From positions 186,001 to 250,000 of the forward strand of contig JAGYXB010001020.1 in NCBI GenBank assembly GCA_022495005.1: a stretch of DNA of 64,000 bases, given 5' to 3'. The stretch comes from Rhyacophila brunnea (taxonomy: Eukaryota; Arthropoda; Insecta; Trichoptera; Rhyacophilidae). The notes under the pieces were generated by a model. The model ran no database searches. It saw only the letters and a list, made by a program, of their open reading frames with translations, and was not told the DNA's origin. Position numbers and translations under genes: made by a program. Positions 36,517 to 46,594 of the stretch are shown here, piece after piece (position 1 is the stretch's first letter; each line of letters begins with the position of its first letter).

Positions 36517-38965
36517 ATGATAATGATGGCAGAAGCATTTGCTGGCCATTTAAGGTCCGTCTACGCAAGTAGCATTCCGAATCTGGATGTCACCTCAACG
36601 TTAAAAAAACGATCGTGTGGTGCCCAATCCGTTGACATTTTCCTAATTGATGAAAATGACGTGTTTAGATTTATTAAAAAAAACTTAAGAATACGTGCTT
36701 TTTGGGACCAAATAACGTCCCTACATTTTTTTTTATAGGGGTGTGTTGATTTTGTCAAAGGCCCACTTGCATATATATATAATCTTACAATGGAGACAGC
36801 TGGTATCTTTCCGGAATTATGGAAGATGTCGAAGGTGACTCCAATTCATAAGAGTGGTACAGAGTTATCAGTAGAAAACTACAGGCCGGTAGCTGTTCTC
36901 TCTGCACCAGCAAAAGTTCTGGATATGATCATGCACAGCATGATTTCTCCAAAAATTGAGTCATTTATAATGAATGAACAGCATGGATTTAGAGCAGGCT
37001 GATCAACGGAAATCAACCTGATGATATTAACTGATTATGTGTCGTCAGTACTAGATAGAGGCAGCCAGGTTGTCTGTTCTTACAATGATTTCTCGAAGGC
37101 ATTTGACAGAGTCGATCACGATATTCTATTGGAAAAACTCCAACTTATTGGATTGTCGGATCGATTTTTGAAGCTATTCGGGAGTTATTTTAGGAACCGT
37201 CAACAATATGTTTCGTACGACCTTTATCAGTCACAGACCTTTTACACATTTTCTGGTGTCCCCCAGGGCTCAAACTTAGGGCCATTGCTGTTCACGATTT
37301 TTATAAATGACATAGCATTGGTAATTAAAAATTCTATGTTTTTGTTGTTTGCTGACGACTTGAAACTCTTCATGGAAGTTGTTACCTTGGAAGATTGTCG
37401 TCAACTCCAACTTGATATAGATAGTATATTAGATTGGGGCAGGCGTAACAAACTGGACTTCGATATTGATAAATGCAATGTTTTATCGTTTACTAAAGCC
37501 TCACGAGTATTGTTTTTCCAGTACTCGATGCATGGCAGAATTCTCTCGCGAATATCATCTGTAAGAGATCTTGAAATTACGTTTGACGGTATACTGACGT
37601 TTAGTGGTCATATAGATACCATTTGTAAAAAGGCGTTAAAGATGTTGGGCTTTGTCTTGCGTACTTCCCGGGTCTTTTCGGATGTTACAGTACTAAAAAT
37701 TCTCTATAACTCTTAACGGCCCACGTGCTCGTCGTAGGTCAAAATTGAATTTTTATTGTATATTCAAACCATGATCCTGGACACTCCTTAAACGTTGTAG
37801 ATAATCTATTTATATAATTTTAAAGCCTTATTATCCTTTATAGTTATTTTACACATTTTATGACTGCATAAAGTATTTTTGTTACATAAAATAATATTTT
37901 TTTAAACCTCTCGCTCTAATATTTTAGAATATAGTCGTATTTCGGTACATAACTGTGCAGTGGTGTTAAGATTTTTTACATTCATTAATTTTTAAACGCA
38001 TTTATAAAACCATTAGTATAATTTATTACGAGATAATTTTAGTAAAATATTTACGATAAAAAATTATATTGATAATCTCTGTGATCCCAAATTTGACAAG
38101 AATTAGGCATTTTATTATTCAAAAAATCGGCAAGATTTAACACATTTGAAGATGATTCTAAAGATATTTATTATAAGCTATGTCCTTGACCATTCAAGTG
38201 TGATAAACATCTTATGAATAATGATTGCTTTATAATAATTATTGACCTAAGAATAAGGTAGTGTTTTTTTGAAATACGCCATTTCTTTTGTCATTCCCCA
38301 GTAGTTAAGCTAAAACATACGGCCGTAGCCATAAATTGACAAACTATAATTGAAGTAGAGAGTAAAATGATATTGACGCGCGTGTTTGAACATTATATAA
38401 ATAGATTATCTACAACGTTTAAGGAGTGTCCAGGATCATGGTTTGAATATACAATAAAAACTCAATTTTGACCTTCGACGAGCATGTCCCCCCTTAAGTT
38501 AGAAGCAGACTTGAGAGTGGGTCTATCGTTTGGGCCCCGCATCAGTTGAAGTACGGCTTTATGGTGGAGAGAGTTCAAAAGAAATTTTTAAGACTCCTTT
38601 ACTTTCGGCTGTATGGATATTATCCGTGGCTCTATCCGACTGATTTTCTCTTAGGGATGCTTACATACTGTAGCTTAAAATTTAGAAGGGATCTTTATTT
38701 AGCTACATATTTTTTCAGACTTATACGCGGCGTAAATGTGAACTCTGCCATTCTTGGTGGTGTTGGCTTGTGTGTCTCTGATAATTACCTTAGGAATCGA
38801 GGGCATCCGTTGTTTGTTCTCCCACGGTGCAGAACTAACCTCCCATTAGTAATGCCAATTGGGAGGGCAGTAACCATGTTTAATGAAATCGCTTCGGATA
38901 TTGATATATTCCACGTACGTGAGGGTAAATTTAGGTGGTCGTTGTTTTATAAGTTTTTAAGATAG
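36517..38965 (+). pseudogene. LINE reverse transcriptase, broken
   Basis: One frame (36517-37713, resuming at 38498-38962) encodes reverse transcriptase: PELWKMSKVTPIHKSG and ENYRPVAVLSAPAKVLD, NEQHGFRAG, NDFSKAFDRVDHDIL (first catalytic Asp), FSGVPQGSNLGPLLFTIFIND and FADDLKLF (catalytic DD), then the LINE C-terminal region ending with TAG at 38963. It is disrupted by in-frame stops at 36736 (TAG), 37000 (TGA, probably from CGA Arg) and 37714 (TAA), and by 777 bp of foldback DNA. Because the frame reads identically on both sides, the insertion and its target duplication are clearly delimited. Confidence 0.85.
37717..38493. mobile_element. Foldback element inserted in the LINE
   Basis: Flanked by TTAA at 37713-37716 and 38494-38497. 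It retains a full left arm (start cggcccacgtgctcgtcg) up to about 38392, then only the last 100 bp of the right arm, ending gacgagcatgtcccccc. The deletion removes the apex and most of one arm. Confidence 0.9.
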
Positions 38966-39199
38966 GGTCTATCAAAGTTACCTCTGTATGTTTCCATCTA
39001 CTTTTATTTTGTTACTTATTTTATTTATTTTCTTATTTTATACCTTATTCTCTGTATTTTTATTTTTAAAAAATATTAACACTTATTTTATGTCATGTCG
39101 TGAACGCTTTGAATTTATAATTTGTTATATTCATTATATGTAAAATAAATAAATTTGATTTGATTTGATAATCAGTCAATTTAATCGTAATTACAAAAT

Positions 39200-39320
39200 A
39201 TACAGATAGCTCGAATGGTGAATCTCATTGGTTTAAATTCAATAGATGTGGGTTTGTTTCCTGTTTGGCGTCGTATTTTTTTTTTGATTTTTACTAGTGG
39301 ATATAGGTATATGTATATCA
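39200..39320 (+). repeat. tRNA-derived SINE, second family (plus strand)
   Basis: A-box-like tagctcgaatggtga (39207-39221), degraded B box (gggtttgtttcc), and body shared with 36270-36392. It follows directly after the LINE tail. Confidence 0.5.
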
Positions 39321-39596
39321 GAGGTGTTTCAAATTTTGTGATTATTTATTTATTGCGCAAAAAAAATGTGCCTATTTTGAAAACTCGACGACATTACGTA
39401 ATAATATGCTGACAAATCCAAATGTCGACTGATATTAAATTTGTGTAATCTTACATAAGTAATACTTATGTGTTATACTTCTATAAAAAAAGTCTAGGAA
39501 TGGCGACTAACTAAATGATTATAACACTATCCAACGCAAAAACGGCCGAAAACATAAGACATCAATCCGCAAAAGTAGAAGAAGGCAGCATTGGAA

Positions 39597-39809
39597 ATGG
39601 CCCATATAAAAAAGGTCGTTATCAGTGGTAAAAAAGATCATTTTATTCGTGTGGGCGGTGCCCTAGTACCCGAACTACGCTCCGACGTTGTTTATGCCCG
39701 ACTTTTGCCCAGAATGGACATTCGGTGCTCGAACTCGGCGCTGAAAGCCGGCGCTGGAAAGGTTCGCTTTCTTTTTACACACGCACTTTCTAATAACGCC
39801 AGATTATAG
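39597..39809 (+). other. Unassigned 70-codon ORF in a G+C-richer patch
   Basis: ATG at 39597 opens MAHIKKVVISGKKDHFIRVG..., ending at TAG-type stop 39807-39809. The patch 39540-39830 is noticeably richer in G+C than its flanks, and the predicted protein is basic and of balanced composition rather than the usual A+T-driven Lys/Asn/Ile mix. No family recognised. It could be a TE fragment or a small gene. Confidence 0.25.
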
Positions 39810-39829
39810 CCATCACCAGTACTCTGGAA

Positions 39830-40310
39830 CCTTTTTTCCCCACATGGCACATGAAAGCAGAAGTTACCACATTAGGATTTTTTTGATGATATGACACGAT
39901 GAGTTTTAAAAGTTACCTACTATCTAACCGCTAGCACAGTGAAAAGGATTTTTCACAAATTATAAAACATGAAAATAATATAAGTACAATAGGTAACTAC
40001 TGTTAATTTGAATAATTCAAACGTTTATTATAAATGTATAAAGTATATTATATATTACTATTTTTTATAATTAGGTACCTTATAGTTTGATACAAAATTT
40101 AAGAATATTATATAAAATTCTCCATTGTAGAACATATATTAAAGACCCGAAATATATAGATATACATACAAAAGGTTACACTGAGTGAAAATCGAACTCA
40201 CTTCTTTTACTTTCTTAGTAAGTGCTTTATTCTTTATGTGGAAGATGTCGATCTATCTATAATAATTCATAAACATTGGACCAACATAATTATTATTTAT
40301 TATTATTATG
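39830..40310. other. Intergenic DNA, nothing recognised
   Basis: A+T-rich; a B-box-like string near 40185 has no convincing tRNA structure. Confidence 0.45.
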
Positions 40311-40314
40311 AAGC

Positions 40315-40535
40315 ACCCACGGTGGCCGCGCGGCTTAAGCATTGAACTATAACGCCGTGGGTCTCAGGTTCAAATCCTGGGTCTGGAAAGTACACATATT
40401 GTTTTTCAATTTGTGTCGGTCAGGGTATGGACCTAATGTGGCTGACATCCATTTCTCGTAAAAATCTAAATCTGTTAATACAAACCTCTATTATGTGGAG
40501 GCCCATAAATGATCCTATTAGGATCGGACATGGTA
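40315..40535 (+). repeat. tRNA-derived SINE, copy 2
   Basis: Same family as 29511-29750: cggtggccgcgcggcttaag head, B box ggttcaaatcc (40367-40377), body gtggctgacatccatttc, tail gatcctattaggatcggac. Confidence 0.85.
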
Positions 40536-40539
40536 ATAA

Positions 40540-41595
40540 GAATTATTGTGTAGTATTCCACTTCGCCGGTGGATAGGTGTTTTAGATGAAAGACGGTAGT
40601 TAGTAGTTGTTCGTGATAATGGAGGAGGCGAAAGTTTATTTACTGTTTCAATAATTACAATCGATATAATATTATAATGTTAAATATGATGATAATTCGG
40701 TGCGATGTGTTTTTTCTGGGAAGCTATGATCAAGTGATTATAACCCGCTCTTTATTGATCGGCGAACTATGGAATAATATGTTGAAATGATTATGCAATA
40801 ATATTAATTCGTAAAATTATGAAATTACGAATCCGCTATATTACGAAATCATATTATATAATATAATGACTGATTGTACATGAATATTTAATAAATAATA
40901 TAATTGAGATCTGTGTCACAGGATTTCGATAACAGCCACAATTATGTGTAGGCTTAACATAACGTAATATCGTATATATCCTTGTGCTCAACAGTTGAAC
41001 AGAAACCATCGGTTTCATATTTCTTCTTAAAACGTAAACGATGACTGTCTAATATATGTGGGTGTATTTTTATTGCAGTGACGTTCAAATACTTTCAAAA
41101 TAAAAACGCTTTTTAAATTTGTAGTAAAATAAAAATTATTTTTTTATTATATCGTAGACATTAAAATATTTTTACTGTCACTCATACTTGTATAATTAAT
41201 ATAATATTATAATAAATAATGATTTTCCTATTTATGTAGTGCGTGTTTGATAAATTATCATATTATCGCTATCCCTTATCAAATTTTTACCCCGTTTACA
41301 CGTGCATAGATTTATTGCTGACAGTGCGTATTATCGCGGTCATAACAAGAAAATGCACGTTTAAACACGTATTATCGTGCAAGCTATAAGATTGCATGCA
41401 TGAATCAAAAATGTTCAGAATATTAAGAATTTTCACGCGATGGTAAGAATTTGTGGGATATCTGCACCTGTGCAGTAGAGCGATATTTGGCGAACCTGCC
41501 GGAAAAATACACCATGCAAAGCATTTTGACGTTTAGAATTTTTTACAACCAGTCAAATACGTGAATTTACTAAATTTTAAGGGTACAGGGGCGTT
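40540..41595. other. Intergenic DNA, nothing recognised
   Basis: A+T-rich DNA without recognisable ORFs or shared repeats. Confidence 0.5.
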
Positions 41596-41599
41596 AATA

Positions 41600-41815
41600 A
41601 CATTCGAGTCTGTAAGCGTATACGTCAACCTTCAGTGATTGAAATTGTCACGAAGAGACGCTTCATTTGGTTTGGACTTGTGTTTCAGATACTATAAAAT
41701 TCTGAAGCATATCTTACAGGAGGTGCAAGATATGGCGATAGACCGAGTGAGGTGGTATGACCTTGGCTATGTTACAATACTGGAGAGTAACAAGGGTGAC
41801 ATGTAACCGCTTGGC
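41600..41815 (+). pseudogene. Decayed RTE-like reverse transcriptase C-terminus
   Basis: The broken frame reads CKRIRQPSVIEIVTKRRFIWFG, resembling the R...RRLRW.GHV region, then after stops GGARYGDRPSE in the position of the GRP...RW segment. Multiple stops; unlikely to be functional. Both the start and the end are approximate. Confidence 0.5.
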
Positions 41816-41819
41816 TGTG

Positions 41820-42700
41820 ATGGTAAAAATAGATCTGTATAATTATTGTAATACATATTTTATTGAATAATACAATGAACAAAATAACTGTTAGATATAT
41901 AATGCTTTACAGTTTTATAAGAAAGTGCCATACAATAAACAGAAATGTTTGACAAACTAAAGAAAATCAATAATACTTATTATAATCACGTTTTGTATTG
42001 TGAATAAAATATGTATTCAATTGAAAGGGACGTCATTAAATTTTATCTATCGAAAAGAATCTTGTTTATTTTCTTATAAATATTTGTTATAGAATCTCCT
42101 GGCTTATAAATTTCAAACAAAGAAACTAATATTAGAAATTAGTGTGGGAATAAATAATCAGATAAATTATAATGAATCTATATAATGTTATTACTTGAAA
42201 TTTCCTTCCCTTATTTTATATAAGATGAAATTATTTATCATCTTTGTATTCCCACTAGGAATTTTGATATCTCATAGGGCCTAAAATACTTAGTCCAATC
42301 TGTGACTCGCCTCTTGATTCGTATTTGAAACACGTGCAGCGCACAGCTCTAGGGGAGTCCTCATGTGCCAGTTTCTTTTTACTTTGGCCCTTGTCCGCCC
42401 CTTAAAGATGCTCGGAAAACTTTCCTACATTCTGAAATTCACTTGGTACACATTTCTTCGGTAGCTTGCCTTAGTATTAACAAAATAATTATATTAAAAG
42501 TTCACCTATCTATAATAGTGAGCATTTACGATAAATACTCATAATTATTAGGCTTAGGATTCTTAGGAATTTAAATATTTTTTTTGAGTAGTCCCATAAC
42601 AAAATATCAAAAATATTTATCTGTTTCAGACAATTTTGAAACATTTCAACCCTATTTGTTAGCAAATATTTTTGGATAAATACCTACATATTTTAGGTTT
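41820..42700. other. Intergenic DNA, nothing recognised
   Basis: A+T-rich; a more balanced stretch at 42300-42420 has no recognised coding content. Confidence 0.45.
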
Positions 42701-42735
42701 AAGCACATATTATTTTTATTTTAACACAAAATTAA

Positions 42736-42749
42736 TTAACACAATTACA
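42736..42749. repeat. Left target-site duplication of the Penelope-like element
   Basis: ttaacacaattaca at 42736-42749 is repeated exactly at 46581-46594, immediately outside the element. The bases next to each copy differ, so the duplication is 14 bp. Confidence 0.9.
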
Positions 42750-43079
42750 ATATTAATACTTTCGACCGAAGGTACTTGATGGAATTTGAATTTAAATTCT
42801 AATGGATTCAAGCTCTGTACTATTCCATTTAAGTCGTTTTTTGCGACCCGGGTTTCGCCTTTCGGCATCTTCAGGCGTCGTGTACACTCACCAAAGGCAA
42901 ACACACACTGACAACGAACACCCTTAACTCCACCTTATATAGTAAAACAATACAATAAAGTAGGTAAAAACTCCATTACCTACCTATTTAGTCAGAAATT
43001 ACCACAAAAAATACAATAAACAAATTATGAATAGCTGAAGTGTCAGTAAAAAACCCAATTAGTAAAAACCCTATCTTAT
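42750..43079 (-). repeat. Inverted pseudo-LTR (5' arm)
   Basis: Nearly exact reverse complement of 43121-43450, so the 5' end of the element can fold into a 330-bp hairpin. Up to 43099 it also matches the complement of the 3' pseudo-LTR start (gtccagtgtattgttatt). Confidence 0.9.
42843..42876 (-). ncRNA. Hammerhead-ribozyme-like motif (inverted pseudo-LTR)
   Basis: Minus-strand copy of the motif described at 43324-43357, with the core CUGAAGA, stem II GCC-GAAA-GGC, GAAA, CCCGGG and UC fully kept. It would be made only if the element is transcribed in the opposite sense. Confidence 0.5.
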
Positions 43080-43120
43080 TAATAACAATACACTGGACAA
43101 ATTAGTGAGATAGGGTAGGG

Positions 43121-43450
43121 ATAAGATAGGGTTTTTACTAATTGGGTTTTTTACTGACACTTCAGCTATTCATAATTTGTTTATTGTATTTTTTGTGGTA
43201 ATTTCTGACTAAATAGGTAAATAATGGAGTTTTTACCTACTTTATTGTATTGTTTTACTATATAAGGTAGAGTTAAGGGTGTTCGTTGTCAGTGTGTGTT
43301 TGCCTTTGGTGAGTGTACACGACGCCTGAAGATGCCGAAAGGCGAAACCCGGGTCGCAAAAACGACTTAAATGGAATAGTACAGAGCTTGAATCCATTAG
43401 AATTTAAATTAAAATTCCATCAAGTACCTTCGGTCGAAAGTATTAATATT
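43121..43450 (+). repeat. Direct 5' pseudo-LTR
   Basis: Same sequence as 46297-46580 in direct orientation apart from small changes, and the complement of 42750-43079. It includes the region from ggtgttcgttgtcagtgtg through the ribozyme-like motif and leads straight into the long reading frame. Confidence 0.88.
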
Positions 43451-45877
43451 ATAAATATTGCTAGTACGGCAAGATTGACTGAATTATATAGTAAGTTACT
43501 TTTAAAATTTCGCGTTGCGTGTCAAAATTTGTGGTTTAACAAAAGTTGTATTAAAAATAATGTGATTCCAAAATTCATATCTCGAAATATTAAAATAAGT
43601 GTATCAGGTGGATTGTTTAGCCCGGCTGTTAATGTTTTGAGAAAAGCAAAAATAGCATGGCTGAAGGAGGAAACAAATCACTGGTATGCAGTACGGGATA
43701 ATGTAAGTCAATATCTTAAATTAATTCACTGTCTACTTGCTCGTAAACTTCATCCCATTGAATTTGATAGCTTAGATGGGGAGTTGAGATATAATGTGTC
43801 AGTGATAATCCAAGCCAAATACGAGAAACAAGTTTATAAATTAAAGAAACTTATAGATGATAAATTAAAAATTACTAGTGAACGTGTAACAACTAGCATG
43901 ACCAAAACTAAAATAGAATTTTTTGATAGAATAGTTAACCTTTCGAATGTTAATCTAAATAATAAAGAGACGGCCCTTTTATCTAAAGGTCTCAAGTATT
44001 GTCCATTATCAACCAACCAAAAATCAGATTTTGAAAACTTAGCAATTGATCTGGAAATGGCCTTACATAAGGATTTGACAGGTAAGCATATTTGTTCCAG
44101 AATTTTGAAAACAGATTGTAAAAATGCCAATGAGATTAAGCCTTTTAATTCAGAATTATTGACACTTAAAAATATCCGAAACAAAATAAAACAGAATAAT
44201 ATCGTAGTAACGAAGGCGGATAAAGGTAATACCACAGTTTTGTTATCTCGTGTTGATTATGTCGATAAGGTGACTAATTTTTTAAATGATAATAAGATAA
44301 TAGAATTAAAAAATGACCCTACTGTTAAATTTAATAAAAATGTGAAAGATTTAATTAAAAATTCAAAAATTACTATTAACTCAAAGGACATGTTTCATTT
44401 AACTGAGCGTAATCCATTAGCTCCTAAACTCTATGGGTTACCAAAATTACATAAAACATCTTTTCCTATAAGACCGGTAGTCTCATATGTGAATGCTCCA
44501 GCCTATAAATTATCTCAGAAGGCGAACCGATTAATTCGTTATTACACTAAATTTAATCCTAATTACAGCGTCAAAAATTCGATAGATTTAATTAGTAAAA
44601 TAAATAATCATAATAATTGTAATATTCCTAGTAATTCCAAACTAATTTCTTTTGACGTAGTCAGTTTATTTACTAATGTACCCGTAGGTAAATGTAAAAA
44701 TATTGTTCATGAAATGTTAACTAAACGCCGTGTGAATCCAGTGATTATCTCGGAGTTGATGAATATTTTAGACATATGTGTAGAACAAAATTATTTCCAA
44801 TTTAACGGTAAATGTTATAAACAAATTTCAGGCATGGCAATGGGAAATTGTCTGTCTCCTTTGTTAGCAGAGTTATATATGGACTTTTTAGAATCTATTA
44901 TATTCGAAAACAAAACTAAAACCAGAGATATCATATATTGGTTTCGGTATGTAGATGATATACTTTGTTTGTTTAATGGTACAGATAGACAACTGACCAA
45001 ATTCCATAAGTTTTTAAATTCACTAGATGATAATATTAAATTTACATTAGAAGTAGGTGTTAAGAAAATTAATTTTCTAGACCTAAATATTAACATAGAA
45101 AAGAACATACATGAGTTCAACATTTATAGAAATCCGACATATTCGGATTGCATTATACATAGTTCCTCGAATCATCCACCTGCATATAAACTAGCCGCAT
45201 TTCATTCAGATATACATAGACTTGTAACTGTGCCCTTAAGTGAAACAAATTTTCAAAACGAACTTTCAACGATTAAACAAATTGCTATTAACAACGGTTA
45301 TGAGGAGTCTCTTATAGACAAACTTTTAATAAAAGAGAAAATAAAATTAGTATCTAAATTATTATATAAAGGTATAGAACCTACCATACCGGTCATTGCT
45401 AATCATTGGTGTAGATTAAGTTATATAGGTAAAACCAGTGAAAAAGTTATAAAACATCTGTCCAAAAATAATGTCAAACCGGCATTTTATTGTAATAACA
45501 CAGTTGGTAGATTATTAATAAATAATAAAGACTCCATAGAGATTAAAAATAAATCCGGTATTTACAAATTAAACTGTAACAACTGTCCTAAATTTTACAT
45601 TAGGAAAACTACGAGGAGCCTAAATATTAGAATTTCAGAACATTTAGCAGCCCAAAGATTGGAGAAGGATACTTCAACGTTTGCTAACCACTTATTAAAT
45701 GAAAAACACACGTTTGACATTGAAAAGGGTGCAAAACTACTTCACAGTCACACGGGTGATTATAAATTATTCTACCAAGAAATATTAGAAATAAATAGAG
45801 CACAGTTGCAGAGCTTACCTATATTGAACGATCAACTCAGCTTTCCTAGTAGCCCTTTGTTATATCCTATAATATGA
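43313..45877 (+). CDS. Penelope-type reverse transcriptase with C-terminal GIY-YIG endonuclease
   Basis: An uninterrupted frame of about 850 codons, the size usual for Penelope-like proteins. Counting from 43313, motifs are VTKADKGNTTVLL (about 300), PLAPKLYGLPKLHK (about 370), FDVVSLFTNVP with the first catalytic Asp (about 447), GMAMGNCLSPLLAELYMDF (about 507), WFRYVDDILCLF with the YVDD box (about 545), and NFLDLNI (about 589). The endonuclease follows: GIYKLNCNNC and FYIRKTTRSLNIRISEHL, then a C-terminal YQEILEIN with a candidate catalytic Glu. YIG is changed to YIR here, which may weaken cleavage. The frame enters from the pseudo-LTR without an ATG; the first in-frame ATG is codon 196 (43898), although conserved-looking sequence precedes it. 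The true start is therefore unknown. Confidence 0.92.
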   Translation: MYTTPEDAERRNPGRKNDLNGIVQSLNPLEFKLKFHQVPSVESINIINIASTARLTELYSKLLLKFRVACQNLWFNKSCIKNNVIPKFISRNIKISVSGGLFSPAVNVLRKAKIAWLKEETNHWYAVRDNVSQYLKLIHCLLARKLHPIEFDSLDGELRYNVSVIIQAKYEKQVYKLKKLIDDKLKITSERVTTSMTKTKIEFFDRIVNLSNVNLNNKETALLSKGLKYCPLSTNQKSDFENLAIDLEMALHKDLTGKHICSRILKTDCKNANEIKPFNSELLTLKNIRNKIKQNNIVVTKADKGNTTVLLSRVDYVDKVTNFLNDNKIIELKNDPTVKFNKNVKDLIKNSKITINSKDMFHLTERNPLAPKLYGLPKLHKTSFPIRPVVSYVNAPAYKLSQKANRLIRYYTKFNPNYSVKNSIDLISKINNHNNCNIPSNSKLISFDVVSLFTNVPVGKCKNIVHEMLTKRRVNPVIISELMNILDICVEQNYFQFNGKCYKQISGMAMGNCLSPLLAELYMDFLESIIFENKTKTRDIIYWFRYVDDILCLFNGTDRQLTKFHKFLNSLDDNIKFTLEVGVKKINFLDLNINIEKNIHEFNIYRNPTYSDCIIHSSSNHPPAYKLAAFHSDIHRLVTVPLSETNFQNELSTIKQIAINNGYEESLIDKLLIKEKIKLVSKLLYKGIEPTIPVIANHWCRLSYIGKTSEKVIKHLSKNNVKPAFYCNNTVGRLLINNKDSIEIKNKSGIYKLNCNNCPKFYIRKTTRSLNIRISEHLAAQRLEKDTSTFANHLLNEKHTFDIEKGAKLLHSHTGDYKLFYQEILEINRAQLQSLPILNDQLSFPSSPLLYPII
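43324..43357 (+). ncRNA. Hammerhead-ribozyme-like motif (5' pseudo-LTR)
   Basis: Reads CUGAAGA (43326-43332), then a GCC-GAAA-GGC stem-loop (43334-43343), GAAA (43344-43347), the self-complementary CCCGGG (43348-43353) and UC, with predicted cleavage after C43355. Order and core match the hammerhead plan CUGANGA-stem II-GAAA-stem III-UH, and Penelope-like elements are known to carry hammerheads in their pseudo-LTRs. Oddities: one extra U (43333) between the core and stem II, a stem III that would be tiny unless two RNAs pair, and only two clear stem I pairs. Confidence 0.6.
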
Positions 45878-46276
45878 TGTTTTACATGTGAGACTATATT
45901 ACGGTCAATTGTATTGACACACAATTTATATATATGTTTGTATGAGATTATATATATATATTTGTATGAGAGTCTAGGGATGAGGATTTAGGTATGCATA
46001 ATTGTATAATATATATATATATTATATTAGGTGAGTTATATATTATAATATATTAAGCGAGTTTATATGTATAATTTTGTTTTTGTTAAAAAATAATGTT
46101 ATAAAAATAAAAGTAGGTACCTTGTAAGTAGTATTATTATAGACATCTCATTAGTTAACTCGATTAATTATTTTTCTTAGAATTGACGATTTACACCTCT
46201 TGAGTGCAGTATTTTTTATTGTTATAAAGAATTTTGACCTATTATTAGGTTTGACGATTTATTATAATTATATGCT
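45878..46276 (+). other. Penelope 3' non-coding region
   Basis: A+T-rich sequence between the stop codon and the 3' pseudo-LTR, including short (AT)n runs near 45945-45960 and 46010-46025. No ORF. Confidence 0.7.
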
Positions 46277-46580
46277 GTCCAGTGTATTGTTATTAATAAG
46301 ATAGGGTTTTTACTAATTGGGGTTTTTTACTGACACTTCAGCTATTCATAATTTGTTTATTGTAATTTTTGTTGTAATTTCTGACTAAATAGGTAGGTAA
46401 TGGAGTTTTTACCTACTGTATTTTATTGTTTTACTATATAAGGTAGAGTTAAGGGTGTTCGTTGTCAGTGTGTGTTTGCCTTTGGTGAGTGTACATGACG
46501 CCTGAAGATGCCGAAAGGCGAAACCCGGGTCGCAAAAAACGACTTAAATGGAATAGTACAGAGCTTAAATCCATTAGAAT
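46277..46580 (+). repeat. 3' pseudo-LTR
   Basis: Direct repeat of 43121-43405 with a slightly longer 5' part. It ends cttaaatccattagaat at the target duplication. Confidence 0.9.
46500..46533 (+). ncRNA. Hammerhead-ribozyme-like motif (3' pseudo-LTR)
   Basis: Identical core to 43324-43357 (CUGAAGA, GCC-GAAA-GGC, GAAA, CCCGGG, UC, then GC). Having the motif in both direct pseudo-LTRs would let a transcript cut itself at matching sites and release a unit from 43356 to 46531. Confidence 0.6.
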
Positions 46581-46594
46581 TTAACACAATTACA
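46581..46594. repeat. Right target-site duplication of the Penelope-like element
   Basis: Exact copy of 42736-42749. Confidence 0.9.

Larger units (their letters stand above)
36505..39170 (+). mobile_element. CR1/Jockey-like LINE, 5'-truncated, split by a foldback element
   Basis: A non-LTR retrotransposon that begins within the reverse transcriptase region (no AP endonuclease upstream) and ends in a short 3' UTR (38966-39130) followed by a tandem (tttga)n tail near 39150-39168. It is interrupted by the foldback copy 37717-38493. Fragments of the same family are at 3675-4048 and 20575-20935. Confidence 0.85.
42750..46580 (+). mobile_element. Penelope-like element with complex pseudo-LTRs
   Basis: A complete-looking 3.8-kb retroelement. 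Its order is: an inverted pseudo-LTR (42750-43079); a 41-bp spacer; the same sequence in direct orientation (43121-43450); a long RT + GIY-YIG reading frame (to 45877); about 390 bp of non-coding DNA; and a second direct pseudo-LTR (46277-46580). The 14-bp duplication at both ends marks the insertion. Inverted 5' and direct 3' pseudo-LTRs are known for Penelope-like elements. Solo pieces of the same pseudo-LTR lie at 26503-26555 and 28669-28972. Confidence 0.93.

Noticed and set aside
43834..44235. Minus-strand ORF of about 130 codons opposite the Penelope frame
   Set aside because: Antisense shadow of a strongly coding region; residues reflect the reverse complement of RT codons.
46508..46580. 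ORF start MPKGETRVAKND... as a gene N-terminus
   Set aside because: It is the pseudo-LTR translated through the ribozyme-like motif; the same peptide appears at 42.8 kb and 43.3 kb. Only the part after 46594 is hAT-derived.
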